A DNA stretch of 64,000 bases from Clostridiales bacterium. GTDB taxonomy: Bacteria; Actinomycetota; Coriobacteriia; Anaerosomatales; SLCP01. The notes beneath the pieces were generated by a model, which did not search any database, was not told where the DNA came from, and saw only the letters and a list, made by a program, of their open reading frames with translations. The stretch lies in contig JAGXSG010000002.1 of the NCBI GenBank assembly GCA_018333995.1, positions 1 to 64,000 of the forward strand. The letters run 5' to 3'. Every line of letters starts with the position of its first letter. Within the stretch, counting starts at the first letter, position 1. A program made the translations under genes and the position numbers. Shown here piece by piece: positions 1 to 8,773 of this stretch.

Positions 1-415
1 CGAGTCCCGCAGCCTTCGCCGCGTACATCCCGCCTGCGTCCGCGACAAGCCGCAACTCCCCCGCATTCACGCGAGGTTGCAGCGCCTCGACCGCCGCCCG
101 CATGAGGGCCATGACCGGCTGAAGGTAGTGAAAGGAAAGTACCGTTGGCCTGATGCGATCGACGTCGTCCATAAGGCGCTCGTAGACGGCACGCGTGCCC
201 TCTCCACGTCCCCGATCGCCTCCAAGAACCGTCCACGGCGCCTCGGTGCCGAGGTACTCAGTCACGGCCAGTGCCGCCGAGAGCATCGCGGCCGAGCCCT
301 GGCACGACGGGATCTCGACGTTGCCGACGCGCAGAACGCCGTTGTCGCGCTCGACCTGACCGCACACCGTCTCGCCGATGCCGGTAGGGATCGTCGCTGC
401 AACGAGTAGTCTCAC
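1..415 (-). CDS. Partial protein of unknown function at the edge of the selenium cluster
   Basis: The GTG start at 413-415 overlaps the stop of the DUF3343 gene (GTGA). The frame stays open for 138 codons to the window edge, so the 3' end is missing. The N-terminus begins VRLLVAATIPTGIGETVCG and the visible end reads ADAGGMYAAKAAG, which loosely resembles ribokinase-fold or YjeF-type proteins; I do not recognise the family with confidence. Translational coupling to DUF3343, TusA and YedE genes suggests a role in selenium or sulfur handling, but that is only inferred from the neighbours. Confidence 0.7.
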   Translation of the reverse strand, partial: MRLLVAATIPTGIGETVCGQVERDNGVLRVGNVEIPSCQGSAAMLSAALAVTEYLGTEAPWTVLGGDRGRGEGTRAVYERLMDDVDRIRPTVLSFHYLQPVMALMRAAVEALQPRVNAGELRLVADAGGMYAAKAAGL

Positions 416-1047
416 CGGCCAGCACCCGCCTCACACGGAGCGAGTGTCTCGTCCGCGTTGAACGCTCGCACACCCTCGACCGAGTCCGGCACGGCGGTCC
501 CGTCGACCATTGAGCGCGCTTCAAGAAACGCGCGATCGAGCATGAGGCCGCAGAGCGTATAGCCGAGCTCCCGCGGTCTGCGGCCGTTATGCACGGTGTC
601 GCCCACCAACTCGAGGTTCAGGAACGGGATGTCGGGACACCCTCCGCCCGACGTGTTAACGATACGACCTGTATCCTTTTCCACAGTGATCTTCATGTTG
701 CCGGCTCGCACCATCAGGTGCTCGCCGAAGTCAACCCATGTCACGATGTCGGCGAGCTCAAGCGTACCCTCAAGCGTGTCCGCCCATCCGCGCGGCTCGA
801 CGTCACGCGACGCCAATTCACGCTCGGCTCCGGGACGTTCGACGGCGGCAATCGCAATTGCGAGGTCGCATCCCGCTCGCAGGCGCTGCGGAGGCGCGAC
901 GAGCTCAATATCGTAGCCCGCGGCCTTGAGTACCTTCTCCGCCTTCAGGGCAGACGTCACGTCGTCGAAGAGAAAGATGCCGACGGCCTCATCGACAACC
1001 GCACGTGCGACCGCGCCCTTCTGAGCTTTGCCAAACAGCCATTTCAC
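412..1047 (-). CDS. DUF3343-containing Se/S carrier-like protein
   Basis: A 211-residue protein. The first ~90 residues fit the DUF3343 (putative Se/S carrier-like) family, seen in FLFDDVTSALKAEKVLKAAG followed by GCDLAIAIA. The remaining ~120 residues are a longer extension with a single GGGCPD motif. DUF3343 genes commonly sit with yedE and tusA-like genes in organisms that use selenium. The GTG start at 1045-1047 overlaps the TusA stop (GTGA) and the stop overlaps the next GTG, so four genes form one operon. The role as a chalcogen carrier is a family-level inference; no enzymatic motif is visible. Confidence 0.8.
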   Translation of the reverse strand: MKWLFGKAQKGAVARAVVDEAVGIFLFDDVTSALKAEKVLKAAGYDIELVAPPQRLRAGCDLAIAIAAVERPGAERELASRDVEPRGWADTLEGTLELADIVTWVDFGEHLMVRAGNMKITVEKDTGRIVNTSGGGCPDIPFLNLELVGDTVHNGRRPRELGYTLCGLMLDRAFLEARSMVDGTAVPDSVEGVRAFNADETLAPCEAGAGR

Positions 1048-1253
1048 GATCGCTTCGCCTCAATCGTGAATCCGTCCGGCCCTTCGGCCACGTTGACGGT
1101 GTAGCCTTCGTCAGAAAGCAGGTTCGTGACGTTAGCCTTGGCGGTTCCCGAGTCAACGAGCACCCTCAGCGATTCAGGGTTGCTATCGAGCGCCTTTTTG
1201 GCCCGCATGAGCGGGAGCGGGCACGACAGGCCCCGAGCGTCCACCTCTACCAT
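1044..1253 (-). CDS. TusA/SirA-family sulfur (selenium) carrier protein
   Basis: A 69-residue protein starting at ATG 1251-1253, behind an AGAAGAG ribosome site. It shows the hallmark VDARGLSCPLPLMRAKKAL, whose Cys in the CPxP motif is the persulfide or perselenide carrier site of the family. It is encoded directly behind the YedE-type transporter and overlaps DUF3343. TusA-like proteins adjacent to YedE are associated with selenium trafficking in many anaerobes, so a selenium role is more likely here than thiouridine synthesis. A longer upstream extension of this frame has no start signal and was not used. Confidence 0.9.
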   Translation of the reverse strand: MVEVDARGLSCPLPLMRAKKALDSNPESLRVLVDSGTAKANVTNLLSDEGYTVNVAEGPDGFTIEAKRS

Positions 1254-1264
1254 CTCTTCTCCTC

Positions 1265-2500
1265 TCACACAACGCGTTCGCGCTTGATGAACAGAATCGC
1301 GGCAAGCACCACGGCCATCACGCCGAGCGCCAGCCACGCGTTTGGAGCGAGGCCCGCCGGTGACGACGCGAGTCCCTGCCAGTGGGCGAAGCCAGCGCCC
1401 GCGATCATGCCCACGACCGCCATGGTCGCATCCGCGTCACCTTCGCCCGACATGATGACCTGCCTAAACGGGCAACCGCCCATCATAATCGCAGTCAAGC
1501 CCGCGACCACCATCGCCGCGAAGTTGCCAAGCGCGTTGGTGTGCGCGACGGGCTGGCCGAGAAATCCGAGATTGAACTGACCGAAGGCCAGGTTGGCGAC
1601 GGTCGCCCCAATCAGCAGCCCCGCTACGCCGACCATAAGATCGAACCTGCGCACGAGCAGCACGTCACGGATGCCTCCTACCGTGCAAAATCTGCTGCGC
1701 TGCGCAACTATCCCGAACGCGAGGCCAGCGACAATCGAAATGAGGAAGGGGGCGCGCAGTCCGCCGGGAGCGGGCCGCGCCGCGGTTAGCTTCTCGGCTT
1801 CAACGAGCACCTCGCCGTCCGCTGCGACCACAGCACCTTCGACGATGCTCGCGCCCTCAGGCCTTAGCACATTTTCGCCCTGCACCACCGCGACGCCGGG
1901 GAATATCTTGGCCTTCTCGGGAGTGACCGTGAACGCGCCGAGAGCCGTGCCTGACGCCCACAGGGCCGCCAGCACGAATAGCACAGCGGCAATCGCCGGA
2001 CCCGTCCACCCAAACCCTGCGCCGAGCTTCTTCGCGCGTCCGAGGTTGTAGCCGCCCTTGAGCATAAGCGAGCCAACGCTCACACCGGCGATGATTCCTG
2101 CGATGCCATACAGCGCGTTCAGGTCGCCGCCGCCGAGCCTCAGCCATGCGCGAACCGTACAGCCGAGAAAGATGAGCGACGAGACCATGAAAATGAACCC
2201 AAGCACGAATCTAAGGATCGTCGCCGAGCCGCCGCGAGGACGAAACTCCCTCGTAAGAAGCGCCGCGCCGAGCGCCCCGCCGATTAGGCCGATAATCTCC
2301 GGCCTGATGTAAGCGACACCGCCCATGTTGGCGTTAGCACCCAGGAAAAAGCCCGCAATATCCCGGTTGAAGCATGCGATACACAACCCCATGTTGCCAG
2401 GATTCCCCATGCTCACGAGCCATGCGGCCCCCACTCCCAGCACGAGTCCCGCAGCACCGATGATCCACGCCGAAGGTCCGATCAAGCGATGTTTGAACAT
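1265..2500 (-). CDS. yedE: YedE-family putative selenium transporter
   Basis: A 411-residue polytopic membrane protein of the YedE/YeeE (PF04143) family, in the form linked to selenium metabolism. About ten hydrophobic segments are visible. Conserved Cys-containing stretches include GNMGLCIACFNRDIAGFF, QRSRFCTVGGIRDVLL and GGCPFRQVIMSGEGD. The start is ATG 2498-2500 after a purine-rich AAGAAGGGGG tract. The open frame extends upstream to 2941, but that part is low-complexity and crosses the promoter region. It is the first gene of the yedE-tusA-DUF3343-unknown operon. The substrate, a selenium or sulfur species, is inferred from family and context. Confidence 0.88.
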   Translation of the reverse strand: MFKHRLIGPSAWIIGAAGLVLGVGAAWLVSMGNPGNMGLCIACFNRDIAGFFLGANANMGGVAYIRPEIIGLIGGALGAALLTREFRPRGGSATILRFVLGFIFMVSSLIFLGCTVRAWLRLGGGDLNALYGIAGIIAGVSVGSLMLKGGYNLGRAKKLGAGFGWTGPAIAAVLFVLAALWASGTALGAFTVTPEKAKIFPGVAVVQGENVLRPEGASIVEGAVVAADGEVLVEAEKLTAARPAPGGLRAPFLISIVAGLAFGIVAQRSRFCTVGGIRDVLLVRRFDLMVGVAGLLIGATVANLAFGQFNLGFLGQPVAHTNALGNFAAMVVAGLTAIMMGGCPFRQVIMSGEGDADATMAVVGMIAGAGFAHWQGLASSPAGLAPNAWLALGVMAVVLAAILFIKRERVV

Positions 2501-2551
2501 GCGCGCCCCCTTCTTTGATGCACCCCGAGAGTGAACATGACTATAGCTGAC

Positions 2552-2569
2552 ATAATATCTACTTATTAT
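2552..2569. promoter_or_regulatory. AT-rich palindrome upstream of the selenium operon
   Basis: ATAATATCTACTTATTAT is an imperfect inverted repeat (ATAAT...ATTAT) in otherwise GC-rich DNA, about 50 bases upstream of the YedE start and between divergent transcription units. It could contain promoter elements for the minus-strand operon and an operator for a dimeric repressor. No regulator can be assigned. Confidence 0.35.
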
Positions 2570-2750
2570 CAACCACGTCAACCGACAACCCCTAGCCGAG
2601 GATCCCCGGGAGGTAGCTCGCGGCCTACTGGCCCGGAGCAGGGGCCTGGAGGCAAGATACAGGCATGCGCTCGCCTGCGTCGCGTGAACCGTGCGAGCCA
2701 CGGGAACGTCATATTGCTTGTGAGATCCACAGTCGACCGAGGGAGTGACG

Positions 2751-3200
2751 ATGAGCATCCGTGTATCGAGTGGGCGCGCCCGGCGCGCGATCCTGCTGAC
2801 AGCATTGTTCGCGCTTGTGCTGTCTCTGGTAGCCGCGTGCGCCGGGGCCGGCGGGCCGGATGAGTTGGATGGTACGGCGTGGCAGCTCGTCGGGTGGGCC
2901 GAGGAGGCGACCGATCCCGCTGCGCATACCGTCACGATCATCTTCGATGGAGATCAGGCGGGTGGCCAGGCGCCGGTGAATTCGTACGGCGGCACGTTCT
3001 CCACGGGGCGCGGCGGCGCGTTCGCGACGAGCGAGATCGCCCAGACGCTCATGGCGGGATCCGAGCCGGCCATGGAGGCCGAGGCAACGTACTTCCGGCT
3101 CCTGGCTGAGGCGGCATCCTACGAGGTGACCGCGGAGCGGCTGGCGCTCTCCAACGCCGGGGGCGACGAGGTTCTCGTGTTCGAACCGCTGGCCCGCTAA
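2751..3200 (+). CDS. META-domain lipoprotein
   Basis: A 149-residue secreted lipoprotein. A signal peptide (RRAILLTALFALVLSLVAAC) ends in a lipobox with Cys near residue 29. The remainder matches the small META/HslJ-like domain, with LDGTAWQLVGW, VNSYGGTFSTG and a closing VFEP strand. ATG 2751 is chosen because GAGGGAG lies just upstream; a GTG six bases earlier has no ribosome site. HslJ-like proteins sit at the membrane and have been linked to heat-shock and antibiotic tolerance, but the molecular role is unknown. It is the only plus-strand gene before 29 kb. Confidence 0.85.
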   Translation: MSIRVSSGRARRAILLTALFALVLSLVAACAGAGGPDELDGTAWQLVGWAEEATDPAAHTVTIIFDGDQAGGQAPVNSYGGTFSTGRGGAFATSEIAQTLMAGSEPAMEAEATYFRLLAEAASYEVTAERLALSNAGGDEVLVFEPLAR

Positions 3201-3377
3201 GAGCGAGGGTCCGCCGCCGACTCGAGGGAGATGTCGATATCGAGGCCGGAGCGCTAAATCACATCAACTCTCCGGGCAAACTGTGTCACTCGACGAGAAC
3301 GTGTGAGGCCCGAGTCCGTTCGCGATCAGCCGCAGCTCGAACTCGGCGTGCCTTTCGCGGAGGCTCGCGGCCTCCTA

Positions 3378-3776
3378 CTACGTCAACGCGTTGACTGCCC
3401 GCGCGTCGTCCTCCGTCTTGACGATGGCGAGTGCTGTGCCAGCGCCGGAAGCCACCGACGCGTACGCCCAGCGCATGTCGATGCCTGCCTCGGCGATCGC
3501 GCGCGCGACGGATTCGAGCGCGCCGGGCTCGTCGCTCAGCTCCACGGCCACCGCGGTATGCTCCGTCACGTCGGCCTGCAGGCGCTCGAGGGCGGCAGCA
3601 GCTGCCGCGTTGTCGCTCGTCACCAGCATGAACTCGCCGCGGTCTTCCTTGCGGTACGCTCCGATCGCGATGATGTTCACGCCTGCTTCCCGGATGACCT
3701 CGCCGACATCGGCGAGCAGTCCGATGCGGTTCGGGAGCTTCACGACGAGCTCGTGCGTGAGGTGTGCGCGTGTCAT
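3378..3776 (-). CDS. Tandem ACT-domain protein
   Basis: A 132-residue protein made of two ACT domains: residues ~6-65 (HELVVKLPNRIGLLADVGEV, a ligand-binding glycine-rich start) and ~72-130 (VAVELSDEPGALESVARAI). There is no catalytic domain, so it is probably a stand-alone amino-acid-sensing regulator. An AAGGGG ribosome site precedes the ATG. It lies downstream of hgcB with a ~100-base gap, so co-transcription with hgcAB is possible but not shown. Confidence 0.85.
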   Translation of the reverse strand: MTRAHLTHELVVKLPNRIGLLADVGEVIREAGVNIIAIGAYRKEDRGEFMLVTSDNAAAAAALERLQADVTEHTAVAVELSDEPGALESVARAIAEAGIDMRWAYASVASGAGTALAIVKTEDDARAVNALT

Positions 3777-3877
3777 ACGAATCGCCCCTTCGTTCGTGCG
3801 TGACTTACGCTAGAATTCATACCCGCCGAGGCGCGTACTCCCGCATGCTTCGGAGCCGGGACGTCAGTCAGTCGCCG

Positions 3878-4165
3878 TCAGTCGCATCCGCACGAGGGCT
3901 CGGAGCCGGTCAGCCACCCGTGGATGACGGCGGCGGCACATCCCACGCCCGCATCGACGCTGATGGCTGCCGCCGGGCAGTTGCGTGCACACGCGCCGCA
4001 CTCGATACAGCGGTCTCGGTCTGTGAGGGTCGCGCGACCGTCGGGCGACATCTCGAAGACACCATGAGGGCAGACAACGGTGCACATGCGGCACCCGGTG
4101 CACGCCGACCGGTCGAGTGCGACGGTCGTCACGCCGTCGATGTAGCGCAGGTCGCTCGTACTCAT
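3878..4165 (-). CDS. hgcB: HgcB, mercury methylation ferredoxin
   Basis: A 95-residue ferredoxin with two CxxCxxCxxxCP [4Fe-4S] motifs: Cys22, 25, 28, 32 (CTGCRMCTVVCP) and Cys53, 56, 59, 63 (CIECGACARNCP). It also has an isolated Cys76 and a C-terminal Cys pair in SCGCD (92, 94). The extra internal Cys and the terminal Cys pair separate HgcB from ordinary 2[4Fe-4S] ferredoxins. In the established model it reduces the HgcA corrinoid and may hand over Hg(II). Start ATG 4163-4165 lies two bases after the hgcA stop, so the pair is translationally coupled. Confidence 0.95.
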   Translation of the reverse strand: MSTSDLRYIDGVTTVALDRSACTGCRMCTVVCPHGVFEMSPDGRATLTDRDRCIECGACARNCPAAAISVDAGVGCAAAVIHGWLTGSEPSCGCD

Positions 4166-4167
4166 CG

Positions 4168-5244
4168 TCAGACCACCGCCGACACGGCGAGGGAGACGAG
4201 CGTCGCGGCCGCGAGGGCCAGCTGCACGGGGATGGCGCGGCGCATCTCCCACAGGACGCCGGAGGGCGAGGTGAACGTCGAGGAACCGGTGAAGTTCATC
4301 GCGGTGTAGGACGACACGGCCGTCATGCCGAGGAACACCGCGGCCATGCCCGCCGGGTCGAGCCAGCGAGCCGTCACTCCGAGGAAGACGGCCGCAAGCG
4401 CAGTGCCTACGAGCGCGCCTTTGACCGCGAACATCCTGCCAGGGATAGCGGGTAGTGCGGCCGGCACCACGAATCCTCCCGCCACAACAGCGAAGATGCC
4501 CGCGGCCAGTGCGACGAGCACCGGGGGCCAGGTCACGAGTCCGAATGCTGCGAGAGCGATGAGCAGCCCCGCAGCGACGAGTACGCGTCGGTCCCGCAGC
4601 GCGGACAGCTCGACGCCGGTGAGGACGAGGCGGTCTGCGAGTCCGAAACGGACTCGCCGCATCTCGGCGGTCGCACGCATCTCGGCGTCGAGGAATGCTG
4701 GCAGGTCAGAGGCCCGGATCGGACCGTAGACGACGCGGAATCCGGTCGCTTCGCGTACCTCGTGTGCGGCCACTCCCGGAGCACCGAGTTGGGGCAGTAC
4801 GAGCGTGCGATGTTCGGTGAGGTGCTCGATGCCGCACTCGCGGACGCGGAAGATAACTTCGGACGTCCCGAACGTGCCCTTTCCCGCGGCGCACCACACG
4901 TTGACGCCGTGCGTGTTGAGGGCGATCAGCCAGGCGGATCGCCCGGTGAGCGCGAAGCGCACGGCGTCGAAAGAGAGCGTGTAGTTGGCTGTCACCAAGA
5001 CGGGGGAGCGCTCATCGGGCTCGCCGATCGCGTAGAGCCCCGGGCGTACACGTCTGCCCGAGCGACGGAACCCCAGTCGTGCGCCGATCGCCTCGAATCG
5101 GTCGTGCCGGGTGATGCTGGTGGTGACCCGCGGCACCGGACCGAACAGAGTGTCGACCTCCCCATCGATGGAGGAGGGGCGTCCGTATTCGTAGGTGTCG
5201 GGCGCAGGCCCGCAACAGGTGCTCGGTCCGCAGCAGCCGCTCAT
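4168..5244 (-). CDS. hgcA: HgcA, corrinoid mercury methyltransferase
   Basis: A 358-residue protein. The corrinoid-binding domain carries the diagnostic cap-helix motif NVWCAAGKGTFGT, with Cys118 as predicted lower-axial cobalt ligand. Further family blocks are VLPQLGAPGVAAHEV, VVYGPIRASDLPAFL and AMNFTGSSTFTSPSGV. Four to five membrane helices fill residues ~220-357. The start is ATG 5242-5244 behind GGAGGG. HgcA moves a methyl group to Hg(II) to make methylmercury and is necessary with HgcB for the activity. An unusual Cys-rich head (GCCGPSTCCGP, residues 3-13) precedes the corrinoid domain. Identity is secure; activity is inferred. Confidence 0.97.
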   Translation of the reverse strand: MSGCCGPSTCCGPAPDTYEYGRPSSIDGEVDTLFGPVPRVTTSITRHDRFEAIGARLGFRRSGRRVRPGLYAIGEPDERSPVLVTANYTLSFDAVRFALTGRSAWLIALNTHGVNVWCAAGKGTFGTSEVIFRVRECGIEHLTEHRTLVLPQLGAPGVAAHEVREATGFRVVYGPIRASDLPAFLDAEMRATAEMRRVRFGLADRLVLTGVELSALRDRRVLVAAGLLIALAAFGLVTWPPVLVALAAGIFAVVAGGFVVPAALPAIPGRMFAVKGALVGTALAAVFLGVTARWLDPAGMAAVFLGMTAVSSYTAMNFTGSSTFTSPSGVLWEMRRAIPVQLALAAATLVSLAVSAVV

Positions 5245-5308
5245 GTCACGACCCTCCATCCGGTCTGCGCTCGGCGGCCGGGTGTCGAAGACAGAAGCCC
5301 TGTCATGC

Positions 5309-5336
5309 AGTATACGCAGCTGGCTCACTGGATCAA
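5309..5336 (-). promoter_or_regulatory. Sigma70-like promoter of hgcAB
   Basis: On the minus strand TTGATC (-35, 5331-5336) and TATACT (-10, 5309-5314) are separated by 16 bases. Transcription would start near 5302, giving a ~60-base leader before hgcA. No mercury- or arsenic-type operator palindrome stands out around it. Confidence 0.6.
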
Positions 5337-5408
5337 CTAGCGACCCGACGGTAGCGCTCTCGATCCGGGGTGGGGCACTGAAGCTTTCGCCGAACGCAGG
5401 TCTGAGAC

Positions 5409-7313
5409 TTACCCCCTGCGCAGCACTCTCGCGTCGCCCTCGCGCCTGGTCAGTCCGGTCGCATCGAAGTACTCGAGGAGCGGCAACGTGTACTTCCGGC
5501 TCACGCCGAGCACATCACGCAACTCGGCGGGAGACGCGCTCCCCTTCTCGCGCAGGTGCCGCTCGACACGCGCCGCCGCGTCCGCGATCGCTTCGGCGTC
5601 GAAGTGCAGCAACACACTGAGCCGAACCACCGCGCCCTCGGCGGCCATGCGCCCGAGGATCCTGGCCGCTGTCTTCTCGTCGATCCCGACTTCTTGTCCC
5701 CACTGTCTCGGGGTCGCCGGAGCAAGCCCGTCCCGCTTGACTAGAGCCGCGAGCGCTCTGGCCGCGGCATCTTCAGCCGCGATCGCTGACACCGCCGCAG
5801 CCGGGTGGCGCACCTCACCCTTCTCGGCCCGAGCGACTTTCCGCTCCACCGCAGCTTCGATGAGCGCGTCGAACACCTTGGGTTCGATCCTTCGGTCAAC
5901 CCGGTAGCGAAGCGCCGATGTCGCGATGCCGGTCGCCTTAGGTTCTGCCTCGTGAAACGCGAGCAATTCGCGTTCGATCGCCTCGCACAGTCCGTCAAGC
6001 GCCTCGGCGGTGACAAAGAGTGTCTCCCCGCCCGCCTTCAGGCGCTGGAGCTTGGCGCGGTTGAGCTCATCGGCGACCTCGGCACGCGGCACTCCCAGCG
6101 CGGCGGCCACCTCGGCGGAGGTCATCGGGATCGCTCGCGACGCGAGGAGCCCTATCGCGGCCTTCGAAAGATCACCCGCCAGAAGCGCTTCGAGCAACTC
6201 CCGTTCATGCGTGCGCAGGGTCGTGCGGCGAGGCGGCAACGCGTCGAGAACCACCCCGCCACCGATCGTATACACCGGCGAGTACGACCGCACGATGAAG
6301 CGGTCACCGTAGCGCGGAGCGAGCGGCTCGTCGAGACGGATCTGCGCGAACACCGACTCGCCCCTTGCGAGTCGCGCGCCCTCGGTGAGCAACACCCGCC
6401 CGATGACTTCCCGTGTCCCGTGGTGCACGTGCACGCGAGCTCCCGACACGAAGGGCTCATCGCCGCCGGGCATGCCGAGGTAGGTGAACCGTGCGTCGAA
6501 CCGGTCGGTCACGGTGAGGGTTCCGGGCGCGGCAACCGTGTCTCCACGTGAGATCTCACTCTTCTCAAGCCCAGCAATGTTGATCGCGACGCGCTGACCC
6601 GCCGACGCCGCCGATACCTGCTCGGAGTGAACCTGTACACCACGCACCCGGCCCTGTACGCGCGAGGGCAGCAGCTCAACCGCGTCGTCCCTGGCGACCT
6701 TGCCTGACCACATCGTGCCGGTCACCACGGTGCCAGCTCCCGTGATCGTGAACACCCGATCGACGGGCAGCCGCATCGGCAGGTTGGCGTGGCGCGCCGG
6801 AGCCTCAACGGCGACCCGGTCAAGCTCTGCGAGAAGCTCAGGGATGCCCGAACCCGTCACCGCCGACACCGGCACGATCGAAGCGCCGGCTATCGAGGTG
6901 GCGTCGACGAGCGCGCGCACCTCTTCGGTGACAAGCTCGATCCACTCGGGATCGGCAAGGTCGGCCTTCGTGAGCGCGACCACCCCGCTCTCCACGCCAA
7001 GCAGGTCGACGATCGCGAGGTGCTCACGGGTCTGAGGCATAATGCCGTCGTCGGCCGCGACCACGAAGAGCACGACATCGATCCCGGTCGCTCCGGCGAC
7101 CATGTGTCGCACGAACCGCTCATGGCCGGGCATATCGACCACACCCATCGATCTGCCGCTTGGCAACGTGAGGCGCGCGAAACCGAGCTCGATGGTGATG
7201 CCGCGCGCTTTCTCTTCCGCGAGACGGTCGGGGTCGGTGCCGGTGATCGCCTTGACCAGCGTGGACTTGCCGTGGTCGATGTGCCCGGCGGTACCGAGTA
7301 CCAGCGAAGGCAT
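5409..7313 (-). CDS. selB: Selenocysteine-specific elongation factor SelB
   Basis: A 634-residue translational GTPase. G1 is [13 protein letters not shown] at residues ~6-18, with DMPGHE (G3) and TKAD (G4) following, then EF-Tu-like barrels. The C-terminal third contains the winged-helix repeats that bind SECIS RNA. The start ATG 7311-7313 lies four bases after the selA stop; the longer open frame overlaps selA and is not real. SelB delivers Sec-tRNA(Sec) to UGA codons with a SECIS, including the one in selD of this window. The gene for tRNA(Sec) was not found here. Confidence 0.97.
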   Translation of the reverse strand: MPSLVLGTAGHIDHGKSTLVKAITGTDPDRLAEEKARGITIELGFARLTLPSGRSMGVVDMPGHERFVRHMVAGATGIDVVLFVVAADDGIMPQTREHLAIVDLLGVESGVVALTKADLADPEWIELVTEEVRALVDATSIAGASIVPVSAVTGSGIPELLAELDRVAVEAPARHANLPMRLPVDRVFTITGAGTVVTGTMWSGKVARDDAVELLPSRVQGRVRGVQVHSEQVSAASAGQRVAINIAGLEKSEISRGDTVAAPGTLTVTDRFDARFTYLGMPGGDEPFVSGARVHVHHGTREVIGRVLLTEGARLARGESVFAQIRLDEPLAPRYGDRFIVRSYSPVYTIGGGVVLDALPPRRTTLRTHERELLEALLAGDLSKAAIGLLASRAIPMTSAEVAAALGVPRAEVADELNRAKLQRLKAGGETLFVTAEALDGLCEAIERELLAFHEAEPKATGIATSALRYRVDRRIEPKVFDALIEAAVERKVARAEKGEVRHPAAAVSAIAAEDAAARALAALVKRDGLAPATPRQWGQEVGIDEKTAARILGRMAAEGAVVRLSVLLHFDAEAIADAAARVERHLREKGSASPAELRDVLGVSRKYTLPLLEYFDATGLTRREGDARVLRRG

Positions 7314-7317
7314 CTGC

Positions 7318-8718
7318 CTACCCCGCTCCGAGAAGCACCGATGCGACCCTGTCGACGATGCCGGACTCATCGGCGACCGATAGTGTCCGCGGATCGAGCA
7401 GCACGCGATCGTCCTTGATCCGGGCCACCACCGGCGGCTCGGCGCGCCGCATCCGCCGTTCGAGTTCGACGGCAGAAACGCCGTTCGGCTTGATGCGCAC
7501 GACCACCGAGGGGATATCGGCGAGAGGCAACGCGCCGCCTCCCGCACGCGAGACGTCGTCGGCGATATCGAGTATCGCACGATCCCCCACACGCTCGGCG
7601 ATCCGCTCGGCGAGCGCCGCGGCACGCACCCCAATCTCGTCTTTGGATGCCGAGAGCATGCGGAGCACGGGGATCTCGGCGAGCGCGGCCTCCGGATCGA
7701 TGTACGTGCGCAACGTGACCTCGAGTGCGGCGAGCGTTAATTTGTCGAGGCGCAGGGCGCGGGCCATGGGGTGCTTTTTCAGACGGCGGATGACGTGCTC
7801 GCGTCCTACGAGGATGCCGGCCTGCGGTCCGCCGAGCAGCTTGTCGCCAGAGCACGACACGAGGTCGGCGCCAGCCGCGATCGACTCGGCCACCGTGGGC
7901 TCGTGCGGCAGTCCCCACTGGCGAACGTCCACGAGCACTCCGGATCCCTGGTCTTCGAAGACCGGCACACCGTGGGCCGCCCCCAGCAAGACGAGCTCGT
8001 CGAGGCCGACCTCCTGCGTGAATCCGACTACACGGAAGTTGCTCGAGTGGACCTTGAGAATCACCCCGGTACGCTCTGTGAGCGCACCCTCATAGTCCGC
8101 GAGGTGGGTCTTGTTAGTCGTGCCCACCTCGACCATCGTCGCGCCGGACTCCCGCATGATGTCGGGTATGCGAAAGCTTCCGCCGATCTCTACAAGCTGA
8201 CCGCGGCTGACAATCGCCTCTTTGCCGCGCGCAAGCGCGGCGAGCGCGAGCATGACCGCTGCGGCGTTGTTGTTGACGGCCATCGCCGCCTCGGCCCCCG
8301 TGATCTTGCAGAGCAACTCCTCGCAGTGCGTGTGACGGCTACCTCGTTCTCCGGTCACGACGTCGTACTCGAGCGTGGAGTACGACCCGGCGACCTCCGC
8401 GACCGCCGCTGTCGCCCGCTCAGAGAGGATCGAGCGCCCGAGGTTCGTGTGCACAATGATCCCGGTGGCGTTGATCACGCGACGCAGCGAGCGCTGCGAC
8501 TTGAGCGCGACCCGGCTCGTCGCGTCGGTCAGCAGCCCACTCTCGTCATACTCGATCCCCGCATCCGAAAGCAGCCGCGCGCGCCAGACGTCGATCGCCT
8601 CACGCAACGCGTCGAGTACGAGCGGCCGTGGGTATTCTTCGAGCAGCGCGGCGACTGTTGGGTGACGTAGCAGATCGTCGACCTTCGGCAGGCGCCTCAA
8701 CCGTTCCTGGGTGTCCAT
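7318..8718 (-). CDS. selA: L-seryl-tRNA(Sec) selenium transferase SelA
   Basis: A 466-residue PLP enzyme converting Ser-tRNA(Sec) to Sec-tRNA(Sec) with selenophosphate. Visible are the N-terminal domain ([14 protein letters not shown]), the glycine/asparagine-rich cofactor region ([14 protein letters not shown]) and the PLP lysine in [14 protein letters not shown]. The start is ATG 8716-8718. It lies between selD (55 bases upstream) and selB (4 bases downstream), forming selDAB. Length fits the bacterial family (~460). Confidence 0.97.
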   Translation of the reverse strand: MDTQERLRRLPKVDDLLRHPTVAALLEEYPRPLVLDALREAIDVWRARLLSDAGIEYDESGLLTDATSRVALKSQRSLRRVINATGIIVHTNLGRSILSERATAAVAEVAGSYSTLEYDVVTGERGSRHTHCEELLCKITGAEAAMAVNNNAAAVMLALAALARGKEAIVSRGQLVEIGGSFRIPDIMRESGATMVEVGTTNKTHLADYEGALTERTGVILKVHSSNFRVVGFTQEVGLDELVLLGAAHGVPVFEDQGSGVLVDVRQWGLPHEPTVAESIAAGADLVSCSGDKLLGGPQAGILVGREHVIRRLKKHPMARALRLDKLTLAALEVTLRTYIDPEAALAEIPVLRMLSASKDEIGVRAAALAERIAERVGDRAILDIADDVSRAGGGALPLADIPSVVVRIKPNGVSAVELERRMRRAEPPVVARIKDDRVLLDPRTLSVADESGIVDRVASVLLGAG

Positions 8719-8773
8719 ACGCGTGATTCTACCTGTTCGCTGAGGTGTTTGTGAGCACATGCACAGCACGAGA

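Noticed and set aside
1265-2941. A 558-codon form of the YedE protein
   Set aside because: The extra N-terminal ~147 codons are low-complexity, cross the AT-rich promoter region and precede the well-placed ATG at 2500.
5245-5408. tRNA(Sec) gene between hgcA and selB
   Set aside because: No TTCGA T-loop, UCA anticodon stem or long acceptor stem; the only clear signal is the hgcA promoter. selC must lie outside the window.
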